From: Marinobacter salicampi
GTDB lineage: Bacteria > Pseudomonadota > Gammaproteobacteria > Pseudomonadales > Oleiphilaceae
DNA: 64,000 nucleotides
NCBI RefSeq assembly: GCF_011074795.1
Contig: NZ_JAAMPF010000036.1
Location: forward strand, 1 to 64,000
Reading direction: 5' to 3'
Positions 1 through 9,692 of this stretch are shown piece after piece. The notes under the pieces were generated by a model. The model saw only the letters and a list, made by a program, of their open reading frames with translations, was not told where the DNA came from and did no database searches. Position 1 is the stretch's first letter; every line of letters begins with the position of its first letter. The position numbers and the translations under genes were made by a program.

Positions 1-299
<299 letters not shown>

Positions 300-303
<4 letters not shown>

Positions 304-710
304 GGGGTAGGTTCCGTCAACAGCAGGATATCGGTGTGGCCCAGTTCTTCAAGCAGCCGGAACAGTGCCTCAAGGTCTGCCATGGTAATATCCCGGCTGG
401 CGGCGATTCGCAGGGGTTGATCCTGGCCGGGCTGCGGCAGATGATCAGCAAGATCCGCCCTGGCCACAGGTTCACCTGCCACAAGCCATCGGTCAGCTGA
501 TTCCACAACGAGCTCTGCCTTCGGGGGCTCGGCCCGGTCCTCGCCAGCCATCGCTGGGAGCTCCGGCAAGGGCACCTCACTGATCTTGCCGGCCACGATA
601 AAAAACATCAGCAGCAGAAAGACCAGGTTAATCAGCGGCAACAGGCTGTCTTCCACCCGGTCCAGCAGGCTTTTCCCACTGCCCGGAGTGATGGGGGTGA
701 ACTTGTTCAC
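300..710 (-). CDS. exbD: ExbD-family protein, second paralogue, with Asn in place of the membrane Asp
   Basis: An ExbD/TolR-type protein of about 136 residues: short cytoplasmic N-terminus, one membrane helix at about residues 22-42, and a periplasmic domain. A GTG at 710 is chosen as start because it lies 4 bases after the stop of the preceding exbD and directly before the conserved region; the open frame runs further upstream but only as shadow sequence. In canonical ExbD the helix carries an essential Asp (PxIDxxF) needed for proton coupling; here the same motif reads PLINLVF, with the Asn codon at 627-629. It may act as a structural partner of the first ExbD rather than as a proton carrier. 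Confidence 0.85.
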
Positions 711-714
711 GGTT

Positions 715-1116
715 TCAGTTCCCGGTGTCTGAGGGCGGGCTGCGCTGCCATCGTACGTCCAGGCCGGCCTGGTCAAGGGCGCCCAGCGTCTGGGTAAAGG
801 TTGCCAGGCTGGCATCGCCGCTGACCACCAGGTTGACGTCACTGTCGCCGCCCTGGGCCAGTGTTGCGACCAGCTCATCCGTAGCCCAGCTGCGGCCCTG
901 CCAATGCAGCGCGCCGGAGGCCTGAAGCATCAGTTCGGGCCGTGCCTCACCCGTGCTTGATCCCCGGGACGCCGTGGTGTTCTCCAGCTCAAAGTGGTCA
1001 GTGGGCATCAGCCGGGTGGTGAGCATGAAGAACACCAGCAGGATAAAAACCACATCAATCAGAGGGGTGATCCGGATCGGCATGGGCCTCGGCGGCCGCG
1101 GGCTAACCAGCGACAT
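715..1116 (-). CDS. exbD: ExbD biopolymer transport protein
   Basis: Canonical-length (133 residues) ExbD. A short cytoplasmic tail precedes a membrane helix at about residues 16-38 containing the expected RITPLIDVVF motif with the conserved Asp. A periplasmic domain follows, ending in the usual alternation of beta strands and helices. It pairs with ExbB to use the proton gradient to energise TonB. The start overlaps the end of exbB by 14 bases, indicating translational coupling, and the next exbD follows after 4 bases. Two tandem ExbD genes with one ExbB suggest a mixed complex. Confidence 0.93.
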   Translation of the reverse strand: MSLVSPRPPRPMPIRITPLIDVVFILLVFFMLTTRLMPTDHFELENTTASRGSSTGEARPELMLQASGALHWQGRSWATDELVATLAQGGDSDVNLVVSGDASLATFTQTLGALDQAGLDVRWQRSPPSDTGN

Positions 1117-1864
1117 GAGCCATTCTGGGGTGGCTGGCGTATTGCTCTGCCGTGGTCTCCCTGGCTTCTGGGGCGCTCGCTGTGCCCTGGCCCGGCAATT
1201 CCACGCTGACGATCTGAACCAGCGCGTCGTTCAGGCGGCTGTTAATGCGCCTCAGGCGGAATTCAACCCAAGCGGCCAGCGCGGCAAATGGAATGGCGAG
1301 CACCAGGCCGGCGGCCGTGGTGGTCAGGGCCTCATAGATGCCGCCACTGAGCTGGCTGGCGTTGGCCCGGCCCTCAGTGGCTGCCATGGCATTAAAAGCT
1401 TCCATCATGCCCATGACCGTACCGAGAAGCCCCAGCAGAGGGGCCAGCGCGGCAATGACTTCAATAATCTTGAGAGGCGCTTCAAACGGCTGCAGAAGTT
1501 TATGGGACCTGCGGGCCAACTCCTCCCGGAGGGCCGAGGGCTCCTTGCCGGAGAGCCGGGCGTTCATGGCAAAGGCAAGCAATGGCCTGAGAGGATTACC
1601 GCGGCCAAGGCCGGATTTGTTGGGCTCAACCCGCCCCGGCCAGCGTTTGTCCGGCGCTTCGTGCCAACCTGCAACCGCCTTGCGTACGTCAGCGGAGAAC
1701 CGTGGCGCAAACAGGATGTCAGCCAGTACCAGATAGAAAAAGGTGATGAGCCCGACAACCGCAAGCGCGATCAGCACCAGCATGACAGGCCCGCCCATCT
1801 CGATAAGCTGATGGACCGGAGCTAACAGGTTTTCGGGGGCGCCGGTGAAGGATGTCTCTGACAT
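1103..1864 (-). CDS. exbB: ExbB/TolQ/MotA-family proton channel
   Basis: 253-residue membrane protein of the MotA/TolQ/ExbB family. One helix lies near residues 24-48, a long cytoplasmic stretch follows, and then come two helices containing the family signature LLGLLGTVMGMMEAF (about 142-156) and a final helix at about 180-205. It forms the stator of the TonB motor with ExbD. It is the first gene of a minus-strand operon that runs into two exbD genes and tonB. A Fur-like site lies about 40-55 bases upstream of its start. TolQ is an alternative family name, but tonB downstream makes ExbB the better call. Confidence 0.93.
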   Translation of the reverse strand: MSETSFTGAPENLLAPVHQLIEMGGPVMLVLIALAVVGLITFFYLVLADILFAPRFSADVRKAVAGWHEAPDKRWPGRVEPNKSGLGRGNPLRPLLAFAMNARLSGKEPSALREELARRSHKLLQPFEAPLKIIEVIAALAPLLGLLGTVMGMMEAFNAMAATEGRANASQLSGGIYEALTTTAAGLVLAIPFAALAAWVEFRLRRINSRLNDALVQIVSVELPGQGTASAPEARETTAEQYASHPRMAHVAG

Positions 1865-1899
1865 GGCGTCGCCTCACATGGGGAACAGAAGGAATAAGA

Positions 1900-1918
1900 A
1901 CGAATGATAACGATTATG
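1900..1918. promoter_or_regulatory. Candidate Fur box upstream of exbB
   Basis: Centred on AATGATAACGATTAT (1903-1917). Compared by eye with the 19-base Fur consensus GATAATGATAATCATTATC it agrees at 13 positions, including both ATT/AAT-type half sites. It lies in the 166-base divergent gap between exbB and the diguanylate cyclase. Iron repression of TonB systems by Fur is well established, so the location supports the reading. Whether it also affects the plus-strand gene is unknown. Confidence 0.65.
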
Positions 1919-2030
1919 ATTTAAGGATGCCAGCCGTAACCGTCGCTTTTCCCTTACTCTGATAAACTTCGGTTTCAGATATGATTCGCAATCCTAACGG
2001 AAGTGCCTCAGGAGAGGATAGAACTGGAGC

Positions 2031-4373
2031 ATGATGTTAAAGAACCTGATCCAGCGCTGGTATGACAGCCTGGTAAACCGTGCCGTAGCCTTGGTGGTAT
2101 TGGGTATCGTGCTCACCGCGGTAACCGTCACACTGGTCAACAGCCACGTGGGTCGCCAGGAGCTCGAATCCCAGGTCCGGGAGCAGATGGCGGCGACAGC
2201 CTCCCTGGTGTCGCGGGAGCTGGATACCAAACTGACCGCTCGTTACCAGGTGCTGGCGAGCGTGGCGGCCCAGCTCAGTATGGAAAAGGTCACCCTGGAG
2301 CAGCGTGCCCAGCTGTTGCTGGATCGGCAAGTCGCCCTTCGTCACCTGTTCAACGGCCTCTACCTGTTCGATGCCGATGGTATTGTCATTGCCGAGCACC
2401 CCCCGGAACGGGAGCTTACCGGGCGCGATGCCAGCAGCCGGGCCTATTTCCAGGACACCAGTAACCAGCTCACCACCCTAATATCCGAGCCGTTTGTAAC
2501 CGCTACGGGCCATCCGGCGGTGATGGTTACCTCACCCATATTCGATCGCAAGCAGCGTTTTATCGGCGTCATTGGCGGTGCCATCAGTCTGGCTGCGGAC
2601 AATTTTCTGGGTGACGTCGAGCGCACACAGATCGGTGATACCGGTTATGTGGCGGTGGCTACCCGCCGTGGCATTACTCTGGCACACCCCCGGCAGGATG
2701 AGATCATGTCGGCGGTGCCCGAATCCAACGAGGTGCTCGTCAACGCCATGGCGGGTCAGGAAGGTACCTGGCGCACCAGCAACAGCCTGGGCGTCAATAC
2801 GCTGATTTCAGTACGGCAAATGGATCAGGCTCCGTGGTTTGTAGCTGTGGTTTGGCCGGCCGCCGAGGCCTTTGCCCCGGTGCGAAGACTGACCGAAGTG
2901 ATGCTGTGGGTCACTCTCGTTGTTGCTTTCCTGCTCGCCCCGCTGGCCCTGGTCCTGTTCCGCCGTCTGATGCATCCGCTGGGGGCCCTGGCAGAGCAGA
3001 TCTCGGAGCGGAATCTTGGCCAGCAGGTCGAGCCCGTTCGGGTCGGCGGTGGCCGTGAGATCCGTGGTGTGGCGGAAACGTTCAACCAGGTCAACGCCGA
3101 ACGCACCCGTGTCCTGAGCGCTCTGGTGGAGCGCGAGGCATTTTTCCGCTCCCTGTCCCAGAGTGCGCCTATCGGCATTGTGCAGACCGACGTGCTGGGT
3201 CGCATCGAGTTTGCGAACCCGGCTTTCGAAACCATTGTGGGCCGGGGCCTGGACAAGCTTACCCAGCGCTACCTGGTGACCGGCGTTTATGAGGAAGATC
3301 GCCAGATCGCGTTTGAGGCCTGGCGTGAGGCACTGGTCTCGGCGCGGCGCTACCGGGGCAAGTTCCGGCTGCGCAGTTCCTCGGGCGCCATGGTCTGGGT
3401 GGATGCCATGATTGCGCCTATCAAGACCGACGAAAAGTGCATAGGTACCATCTCGGTTGTGCGTGATATCACCCACGAGCTCGAGGTAGAGGCGCAGCTG
3501 AAGGCTGAGCAGAAACGGGCCGAAAGCATTCTGGGTATTCTCCACGAAGGGGTGTTGCTTACTGACAAGCAGGGCCGGATTCGCTATGCCAACAAAGCCG
3601 CGCGGCAATTCCTGGGCGTCAGTGAACTGACCGCAGAGGATAAGTTCTTCGATGCCGTCAGTATTCGCCTGGAAGATGCCATCTGGACCATGGGCAATCT
3701 TCTGGCCCGGGATGAAATCGAGAGCCTGGATGTGGTGCTCGCCAACAGCCGCGGGGAAAAATTCGATATTGAGCTCACCATGCTACGGCTCAACCGCGAT
3801 AGCGACCACGAACGCCTGGTGCTTGTACTCAGGGATGACAGTGAACGGCGCCGGAACGAGCAGAGACTGTCATGGGAAGCGAGTCACGACAGCCTGACAG
3901 GTCTGCTGAATCGCCGGGCCTTCACTTCAGTGATGGCCAAATGGCTGGCGGAAGCCAACCGGTCAGCCAGCGCCAGCGTGTTACTTCTTATTGATCTGGA
4001 CCATTTCAAGCCGGTGAACGATCATGGTGGCCACCTGCTCGGGGATGAAATGCTCAGGCAGCTGGCCGCTCGGCTGACCCAGGGGGTCAGACAGTCCGAT
4101 TCCGTGGGCCGCCTGGGTGGTGATGAATTTGGTATCCTGCTGCCAGCCTGCGGCCTCGAACGGGCAGTCGCCATTGCCGAGCAGATTCGTGCCAGTATCG
4201 CTGAGCTTGTCCTTGAGCAGGATGGCGTCGAATACCGGGTGACGGCCAGTATCGGAGTATCCGAATTGTCGGCCTGGGACAATGGCATCAAGGAGGTTAT
4301 GGCCCGTGCTGACCAGGGCTGCTATGCCGCCAAGGCCGAAGGTCGAGACTGCGTGGTCGCCGTGCCGCTCTGA
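2031..4373 (+). CDS. Membrane diguanylate cyclase (extracellular Cache sensor, HAMP-like, two PAS, GGDEF)
   Basis: 780 residues. A first membrane helix (about 16-38) and a second (about 288-312) enclose an extracytoplasmic region of Cache type. A HAMP-like linker (about 310-360) and two PAS domains (about 370-490 and 500-610) follow, then a C-terminal GGDEF domain. The active-site motif GGDEF is intact at 696-700. An RQSD inhibitory-site motif lies at 687-690, five residues before it, so the enzyme should make c-di-GMP from two GTP and be product inhibited. Two adjacent ATGs (2031 and 2034) are possible; a GGAG sits just before them, which slightly favours 2034. It is transcribed away from exbB and appears monocistronic. 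The ligand of the sensor is unknown. Confidence 0.93.
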   Translation: MMLKNLIQRWYDSLVNRAVALVVLGIVLTAVTVTLVNSHVGRQELESQVREQMAATASLVSRELDTKLTARYQVLASVAAQLSMEKVTLEQRAQLLLDRQVALRHLFNGLYLFDADGIVIAEHPPERELTGRDASSRAYFQDTSNQLTTLISEPFVTATGHPAVMVTSPIFDRKQRFIGVIGGAISLAADNFLGDVERTQIGDTGYVAVATRRGITLAHPRQDEIMSAVPESNEVLVNAMAGQEGTWRTSNSLGVNTLISVRQMDQAPWFVAVVWPAAEAFAPVRRLTEVMLWVTLVVAFLLAPLALVLFRRLMHPLGALAEQISERNLGQQVEPVRVGGGREIRGVAETFNQVNAERTRVLSALVEREAFFRSLSQSAPIGIVQTDVLGRIEFANPAFETIVGRGLDKLTQRYLVTGVYEEDRQIAFEAWREALVSARRYRGKFRLRSSSGAMVWVDAMIAPIKTDEKCIGTISVVRDITHELEVEAQLKAEQKRAESILGILHEGVLLTDKQGRIRYANKAARQFLGVSELTAEDKFFDAVSIRLEDAIWTMGNLLARDEIESLDVVLANSRGEKFDIELTMLRLNRDSDHERLVLVLRDDSERRRNEQRLSWEASHDSLTGLLNRRAFTSVMAKWLAEANRSASASVLLLIDLDHFKPVNDHGGHLLGDEMLRQLAARLTQGVRQSDSVGRLGGDEFGILLPACGLERAVAIAEQIRASIAELVLEQDGVEYRVTASIGVSELSAWDNGIKEVMARADQGCYAAKAEGRDCVVAVPL

Positions 4374-4423
4374 GCGGACCCTTGCCCGGCTAAGGTTCAC
4401 CCCAAACCGCGGAAATCCATGTC

Positions 4424-5338
4424 ATGGACAGTCTAGATCAGTCCCAGGAACTCAGACGCCTGCGCACCCGTGGCTTTATGATTGCCGGGCTTGGGGTGTT
4501 GCTGCTGTCGCCGGATTCCCTGCTGGTCAAAAGTACCGATGTCTCGCCCCTGGTGTTTCTGTTCTGGCGGGGGCTGTTGCTGAGCATTGGCTTTCTCATT
4601 ATCAACGGTTGGCGCTATGGCAATCGGTTGCCTGCCCAGATGCGCCAGTGTGGCTGGCCGGGCCTCTATTGCGGGCTCGCCTTCGGCGTTAGCACCGTTG
4701 GCTTCGTCACCGGCGTCAAGTACACCGCCGCCGGCAACGTGCTGGTGATACTCAATACCGCACCGGTGATTGCCGCCCTCCTGGCCTGGCTGATCTGGAA
4801 GGAACACCTGCCCCTGCGGACCTGGCTGCTGATCCTGGTCTGCGTTGGTGGCGCCAGCCTGATGGCTCTTGGTGAAATGGGTGCGGGCGAGCCCCTGGGG
4901 CTGATCATGGCGGGCATGGCGGCTTTTGCCCTGGCGTCCAATCTGGCTGTTGCGCGGTCACGGTCCGGGGTGGACATGAGTGTCATGCTGATCATTGGTG
5001 CAGTCGCCACCGCCGTAATCAGCGCCCTGCTGGGCGGCGCCCGCTGGCCCGGCTGGCCCGACATGGGCCTGATTGTCCTGCTCTGCCTGGGCTTTCTGCC
5101 GGCAGCCAGTATCCTGATCCAGACCGGCCCCCGCTATCTGCCGGCGGCGGAGGTGAGCCTGCTGCTGTTACTGGAAACCGTCATCGGAACCTTTCTGGTG
5201 TGGCTGTTTCTGGCCGAAGTGCCGCCCACTCTCAGCTTTATTGGCGGCGGGATTATTCTTGCCTCCCTGGCAGCAAACGCCCTTTACGAAGAGCTGCGTA
5301 CCCGCTCCCGCAGGAGGGCCGGTCTCTCACAAAGATGA
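4424..5338 (+). CDS. EamA/DMT-superfamily membrane exporter
   Basis: 304 residues with about ten hydrophobic helices arranged as two repeated EamA units, the layout of the drug/metabolite transporter superfamily (RhaT/YdcZ-like). Members export amino acids or other metabolites; the substrate cannot be told from sequence. The helix pair at about 95-135 includes the family-style region with GVKYTAAGN and LNTAPVIAAL. A short basic tail ends the protein. Its last 12 bases overlap the end of the convergent TSUP gene. It starts 50 bases after the diguanylate cyclase with no evident terminator, so co-transcription is possible. Confidence 0.88.
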   Translation: MDSLDQSQELRRLRTRGFMIAGLGVLLLSPDSLLVKSTDVSPLVFLFWRGLLLSIGFLIINGWRYGNRLPAQMRQCGWPGLYCGLAFGVSTVGFVTGVKYTAAGNVLVILNTAPVIAALLAWLIWKEHLPLRTWLLILVCVGGASLMALGEMGAGEPLGLIMAGMAAFALASNLAVARSRSGVDMSVMLIIGAVATAVISALLGGARWPGWPDMGLIVLLCLGFLPAASILIQTGPRYLPAAEVSLLLLLETVIGTFLVWLFLAEVPPTLSFIGGGIILASLAANALYEELRTRSRRRAGLSQR

Positions 5339-6088
5339 CGCCAGTGCCTGCCAGATCAATCGTGCGGCAAGCAGGGTCAGGATCCAGGTGAAGGCGCGGT
5401 GAAAATGCTTGTTGCTCAGCGTATTGAGTAACTTCAGTCCGAGCCAGGTGCCAACAAAGCCACAGCCGATCATCGCCAGTACGAACACGGCCCACTCATG
5501 AAACACGAAACCAGCCAGGCTGAATATAAGCGCCTTGGGAGCGTGCTGCAGGGTCATTGCGCAGGCAAAGGTCGAGACCGTGGCAAACCGGTCACCTGGA
5601 ATCTGCTTTATGAAGGCGGCGACCAGAGGGCCGGAAGCGCCCACAAAGAGACTGGCGAAGCTGGTGATGGCGGAGGCCAGCAAGACGCCGGCCGAGCCGA
5701 GCGCCTGTTTGGGCAGGCCTGGACCCCAGCAAAGGTAAAGTACAAAAGCGGCAATGGTCAGCTGCCAGATTACCGGTGGTAACTCAATCAACAGCAGGGA
5801 GCCCGCTGCTGCCCCGATCAATACCCCAGGTAGAAACGCTGCAATCACCCGCCAGTTCACGTGACGGAGGGTGAGACTTACCCGACCCGCGTTGGAACCC
5901 AGCTGGATCATCCCATGCACCGGTATTATCGCGGCCGGCGGCAGCCAGAGCGCCAGCAGTACCAGCAACAGCACACCGCCGCCGGCACCGAGGCTGGCGG
6001 TAATCATCGAGGTGACCAACGAGCAGACCAGCAGGAAACCAGCACTCGCCCAGGTCAGGGCTTCAGGGATGACGGGAAAATCCACCAA
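5327..6088 (-). CDS. TSUP (TauE/SafE) family membrane permease
   Basis: 253-residue polytopic protein with seven to eight predicted helices. It carries the TSUP pattern of glycine-rich helix starts, such as SLGAGGGVLLL near residue 32 and a second-half repeat with FVGASGPLVAAF near 150. Characterised relatives export sulfite, sulfoacetate or related organosulfur anions, but sequence alone does not set the substrate. It is convergent with the EamA gene (12-base overlap) and lies 36 bases downstream of the lytic transglycosylase on the same strand, with which it may be co-transcribed. Confidence 0.87.
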   Translation of the reverse strand: MVDFPVIPEALTWASAGFLLVCSLVTSMITASLGAGGGVLLLVLLALWLPPAAIIPVHGMIQLGSNAGRVSLTLRHVNWRVIAAFLPGVLIGAAAGSLLLIELPPVIWQLTIAAFVLYLCWGPGLPKQALGSAGVLLASAITSFASLFVGASGPLVAAFIKQIPGDRFATVSTFACAMTLQHAPKALIFSLAGFVFHEWAVFVLAMIGCGFVGTWLGLKLLNTLSNKHFHRAFTWILTLLAARLIWQALASSL

Positions 6089-6124
6089 CCGGAGACCTCC
6101 GCTTCAGCGCCTGGCATATCCGGC

Positions 6125-7225
6125 TCATTGGCACAGGGCTTTCTCGTTCATGGCCGGCGCGTTGCAGATCGCCTCGGTGGCAAGCTCCACGTCGGCCAGG
6201 TAATACAGTGAAGCCAGCCCGAAACGGTCGCGGCCGAGGTTGTGGAATATCAGGCCGAAGGCAATATCGCCGGCACTGAACCGTTGTTGATGCTCGGCAA
6301 AGTACTGTGCAGGCGCAGACAGGGTCTCATCAGCAAGCAGTGTTCGCACCCGTCCCAGTCCGCCGTGGTAGGCCTGGATGAGCAGCAGGGTAAACAGCCG
6401 GTCGCGCTTGTCATTCGGCAATGCTCCGAACCGGTCCTGGAACTCGGGGCGGAGGTTACGGGCGTTCTGGTGCATCAGCTTCAGGGCGCAATCGATCTGG
6501 GCCATCCGGTGCCAGTGGTTGCGCTCCGGTACACCACAATCGGTCAGCACGCTGGGCAACAACTGCATGATGCCCCGTGCGCCGGCGGCGGAGTGAGCCC
6601 GGGTCTGGCCTCCGCTCTCAATCAGTAACTGGCCTGCCAGGTAGCGGGGCAATTCCGGCGGCAGGTCGAGGCGTTGCTGTTGCTTACGGGTAGAGTAGAT
6701 ATGCATTAAAGCATCATGGAGTGGCAGCGGCTCTGAGGCAGAACCCAGGCTCAGGTCATCCCAGGTGCCCCACACCCGTTCCCCGGGCAATGTACCAAGA
6801 AAGCGCGCCAGTGCTTCGTTCAGGTTAACGTGGGGCTGGTCACAGGCAAGGGCAAAAGGGTAGCCCACCATTCCCTCATCGCCGGGAGTCCAGGCCTCAA
6901 CCCGATCCTGGCTGGCGAGACGGGCACGGGTATCGTTAAGACGCTGCTGGGTCTCGGCCCGGGATTGTCCGTCCTCGATATAGCCCAGGAATTTGCCACG
7001 CAGGCCATAGAGAATGTGGCGATCCTGGTCGCTGCAGTAACCGGACTCGGCCAGTACCCAGCGGCGGATGGTCACGATATTGCTGAACACACCCTGGCTG
7101 ACCCAGTAAGGTGTGGCCCTTATGATGTCCTGCCAGGTTGCCTCCGGCTCTGGTGTATCGGCGGCGCCGATCCCGGCAAAGCCCATGAGCATGACCAGCA
7201 TGGTGGCGATACGTCTTGGATTCAT
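6125..7225 (-). CDS. Secreted lytic transglycosylase (SLT domain)
   Basis: 366 residues with a signal peptide (about 1-22, cleaved near IGAADT). An N-terminal region of unknown fold precedes a C-terminal goose-lysozyme-like SLT domain starting near residue 190. The catalytic Glu is visible in LLIESGG (E203) and is followed by the usual GIMQLLPSV stretch (218-226). Such enzymes cleave the MurNAc-GlcNAc bond of peptidoglycan with 1,6-anhydro ring formation in the periplasm. Several Cys residues in the mature protein could form disulfides. No peptidoglycan-binding or LysM domain is seen, so it is an unusual architecture within the family. Confidence 0.86.
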   Translation of the reverse strand: MNPRRIATMLVMLMGFAGIGAADTPEPEATWQDIIRATPYWVSQGVFSNIVTIRRWVLAESGYCSDQDRHILYGLRGKFLGYIEDGQSRAETQQRLNDTRARLASQDRVEAWTPGDEGMVGYPFALACDQPHVNLNEALARFLGTLPGERVWGTWDDLSLGSASEPLPLHDALMHIYSTRKQQQRLDLPPELPRYLAGQLLIESGGQTRAHSAAGARGIMQLLPSVLTDCGVPERNHWHRMAQIDCALKLMHQNARNLRPEFQDRFGALPNDKRDRLFTLLLIQAYHGGLGRVRTLLADETLSAPAQYFAEHQQRFSAGDIAFGLIFHNLGRDRFGLASLYYLADVELATEAICNAPAMNEKALCQ

Positions 7226-7450
7226 CGCAGTCTGCTCCCGAGCGGAAAATCGGTGGAGTCCGTAGATCGTATAGTCTCCCGGGTGCCGCGTCCATGCGCA
7301 CCGGGGCGTTGAACGCCTCGCCTGTGGCCCTGCCCCGCAACGGCCTTAACTGACAGGTTGGAGCCAGTTCCTTAATTGGCCGGTTGCGGTATGCTTGGGT
7401 CCACCTTCGCCCTAAACACATACCGAACGCCGAACAGGCCGGAAAACGCC

Positions 7451-8950
7451 ATGAAACAGTCTGAATATCTTCGATACGACGCCGTAGCCCTGGCTGATCT
7501 TATCCGGCGGGGCAGTGTGACCGCGAAGGACGTACGTGAAGCGGCGATTTCCCGGGCGGAAACCGTCAACAGCACCCTGAACGGGATCTGTCAGCCCCAG
7601 TTCATACAGGCCCGTGAGCAGGTGGCACCCGAGGGGGCAACCTTTTCCGGAGTGCCGTTCCTGCTGAAGGATCTGGGTCAGGAACAGGCAGGGGAACCCT
7701 GCACGTTTGGCAGCCGGGCCTTCCGCAACTATCGTCCGGGCCAGGATTCGGAGTTCGTGCGTCGCTGTCGCCAGGGCGGCCTGGTCTTTATCGGCCGTAC
7801 CGCCACGCCGGAGTTTGGCCTGAAGGCAGTGACCGAGTCGCAGCTGTGGGGCCCAACCCGCAACCCCTGGAACACCGAGCTGACCCCTGGTGGATCCAGC
7901 GGCGGTTCCGGGGCCTCGGTGGCGGCAGGGGTGGTACCCATGGCGGGAGCCAACGACGGCGGTGGCTCGATCCGGATCCCGGCTGCCTACAACGGTTTGT
8001 TCGGGCTCAAGCCGTCAAGGGGCCGGGTTTCGGCAGGCCCGCAGATGGCGGAGTTCTGGACCGGCGCCTCCAGTGACCATGTGGTGACCCGAACCGTGCG
8101 AGACAGTGCGGCCATGCTGGACCTGCTTGCCGGTCCGGCGCCCGGGGACCCGTTCGATATAGCGCCGCCGCCCGACAGTTACTCCGCCCTTATGCAGCGG
8201 CCCCCGGGGCGGCTGCGGATCGGCATGTTTACGGCCTCGCCCTATGGCACCGAGGTCGACCGGCATTGCACCGACGCCGTGGAGGCAGCGGCCCGTACCC
8301 TTGAGAACCTGGGCCATCGGGTTGAGCTGGCAAAGCCCGAGTTCGATGGTGCGGAGATGGCGAAATGCTACATGGGCCTCTATTTTGGTGAGGTCTCTGC
8401 GCTGATGCAGAAGGCCAGCCAGGAGATGGCCGCGAAAACCGCCGATTTTGAGCTGGATACCCGCCTGATTGGCCTGCTGGGCAAGACATTGCCCCTGCCC
8501 GACTACGTCCGCATGCGCCAGCGCTGGAACGAATTCGGCCGGGCCCTGGGCATGTTTTTCCAGGGCTACGACCTGTACCTGTGTCCCACCACCGGCCAGA
8601 TGCCGGCGCGGATCGGCCAACTCAACACGCCGGCCCACCTCCAGCTCGCTTCCCGCCTGATGCTGCTACTCAAGGCCGGCCGTCTGGTGCACCTGAGTGG
8701 TCAGGTTGATGAACTGGCGCTGGAAAGCCTGGCCCGAACGCCCTTCACCCAGTTGGCCAACCTGACCGGAACGCCGGCGATGTCAGTGCCCCTGTACTGG
8801 ACTTCGGAAGGGCTGCCGGTAGGTGTCCAGTTCGGCGCCCGCCATGGTGCTGAAGACGTCCTGCTGCAGCTGGCGGCCCAGCTGGAAGAGGCGGATCCGT
8901 GGTTTGCCCAGTACGAGCGTACCGAACAGGTCAGCCGGACAGGGTTGTGA
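7451..8950 (+). CDS. Amidase-signature family hydrolase
   Basis: 499 residues from the ATG at 7451, preferred over an in-frame ATG 75 bases upstream because the family begins near this point. The amidase-signature catalytic triad is complete: Lys73 in FLLKD, cis-Ser149 in GGSSGG, and nucleophile Ser173 in DGGGSIRIPA. The spacing of 24 residues between the serines matches the family. These enzymes hydrolyse amide bonds of small molecules, and relatives include GatA and fatty-acid amide hydrolases. No gatC or gatB is nearby and the length is typical of stand-alone amidases, so a catabolic or detoxifying amidase is more likely. No signal peptide is seen, so it is cytoplasmic. Confidence 0.92.
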   Translation: MKQSEYLRYDAVALADLIRRGSVTAKDVREAAISRAETVNSTLNGICQPQFIQAREQVAPEGATFSGVPFLLKDLGQEQAGEPCTFGSRAFRNYRPGQDSEFVRRCRQGGLVFIGRTATPEFGLKAVTESQLWGPTRNPWNTELTPGGSSGGSGASVAAGVVPMAGANDGGGSIRIPAAYNGLFGLKPSRGRVSAGPQMAEFWTGASSDHVVTRTVRDSAAMLDLLAGPAPGDPFDIAPPPDSYSALMQRPPGRLRIGMFTASPYGTEVDRHCTDAVEAAARTLENLGHRVELAKPEFDGAEMAKCYMGLYFGEVSALMQKASQEMAAKTADFELDTRLIGLLGKTLPLPDYVRMRQRWNEFGRALGMFFQGYDLYLCPTTGQMPARIGQLNTPAHLQLASRLMLLLKAGRLVHLSGQVDELALESLARTPFTQLANLTGTPAMSVPLYWTSEGLPVGVQFGARHGAEDVLLQLAAQLEEADPWFAQYERTEQVSRTGL

Positions 8951-9062
8951 TCCGCCAATGCAGACTGCACGTTTATCTTTGGGGCCGGAACAGGCTATGC
9001 TGTAGGTGGGGTCCGTGGTAATCACGACCTCGTCCATGTGGCATCGAGGAGGCGGGCGCATT

Positions 9063-9638
9063 ATGAACCAACCGATGGCAATCGATGAACTGGTATCCGT
9101 AGCGCAGGCCGAGGCCATGGGTGAGCTCGACGCTCCCATGATGGCCATCGTCCTGTCCAGTGACCAAAGCTACGACTTGCCGATCAATTCACTAGAGACC
9201 GAGGCCGACAAGGCCCGTTGGGCACTGATCCTGAGAGCGGCCCGGGAACATGTAGAAGGTGATGCGGTGGCAGTACTTTACCCAGCGTGGACCACTATCC
9301 GCCACAAGGAAGAGGGCAGTCAGGCCGGGGACACCCCTGACCCGATCGACACCCTGTTCGTCCAGCTGCACACCCGTGACCGCATCTACTGGCGTGGTTT
9401 CGAGCAGATCAGGGACCCGAGGCATCAGCGCATCATCGGCTTCAAGCGCATTCGGGCCTTGTCCACTGACTATGACCGTAGTGAGGCACCCAATGTGGCA
9501 GCCTGGCTCAGCACCCTGTTCGAACCTCTGCCAGAAGAAGGCGAAGAGACCGACATCGACCGCGAGCTGGCTGATATGCTGGAGGAGCCTGAAGTGACCG
9601 CAGCTCTGTACCCCCGCCAACTCAGGGCCCTTCACTGA
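9063..9638 (+). CDS. Conserved-type hypothetical cytoplasmic protein
   Basis: 191 residues from the ATG at 9063, which is preceded by a strong GAGGAGG ribosome site at the right distance; an upstream GTG at 9006 lacks one. No signal peptide, membrane helix or motif I recognise. The protein is acidic towards the C-terminus (EEGEETDIDRELADML), with a hydrophobic middle. Codon use resembles its neighbours, so it is probably real. It lies 112 bases after the amidase on the same strand and converges on the HupE gene. Function unknown. Confidence 0.75.
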   Translation: MNQPMAIDELVSVAQAEAMGELDAPMMAIVLSSDQSYDLPINSLETEADKARWALILRAAREHVEGDAVAVLYPAWTTIRHKEEGSQAGDTPDPIDTLFVQLHTRDRIYWRGFEQIRDPRHQRIIGFKRIRALSTDYDRSEAPNVAAWLSTLFEPLPEEGEETDIDRELADMLEEPEVTAALYPRQLRALH

Positions 9639-9655
9639 TCTGGATCCCTCGTTAT

Positions 9656-9684
9656 GTCCCCGGCTACCGCGAAGCGCCGGGGAC
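9656..9684. terminator. Hairpin between convergent genes (weak terminator candidate)
   Basis: A 9-bp perfect stem GTCCCCGGC/GCCGGGGAC with an 11-base loop sits between two convergent genes. No T-run follows on either strand, so it is not a textbook intrinsic terminator. It is listed because of its position and GC-rich stem. Confidence 0.35.
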
Positions 9685-9692
9685 CTGGTGAT

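Noticed and set aside
953..1825. Long plus-strand frame opposite exbB
   Set aside because: Overlaps a convincing ExbB; no domain or start site.
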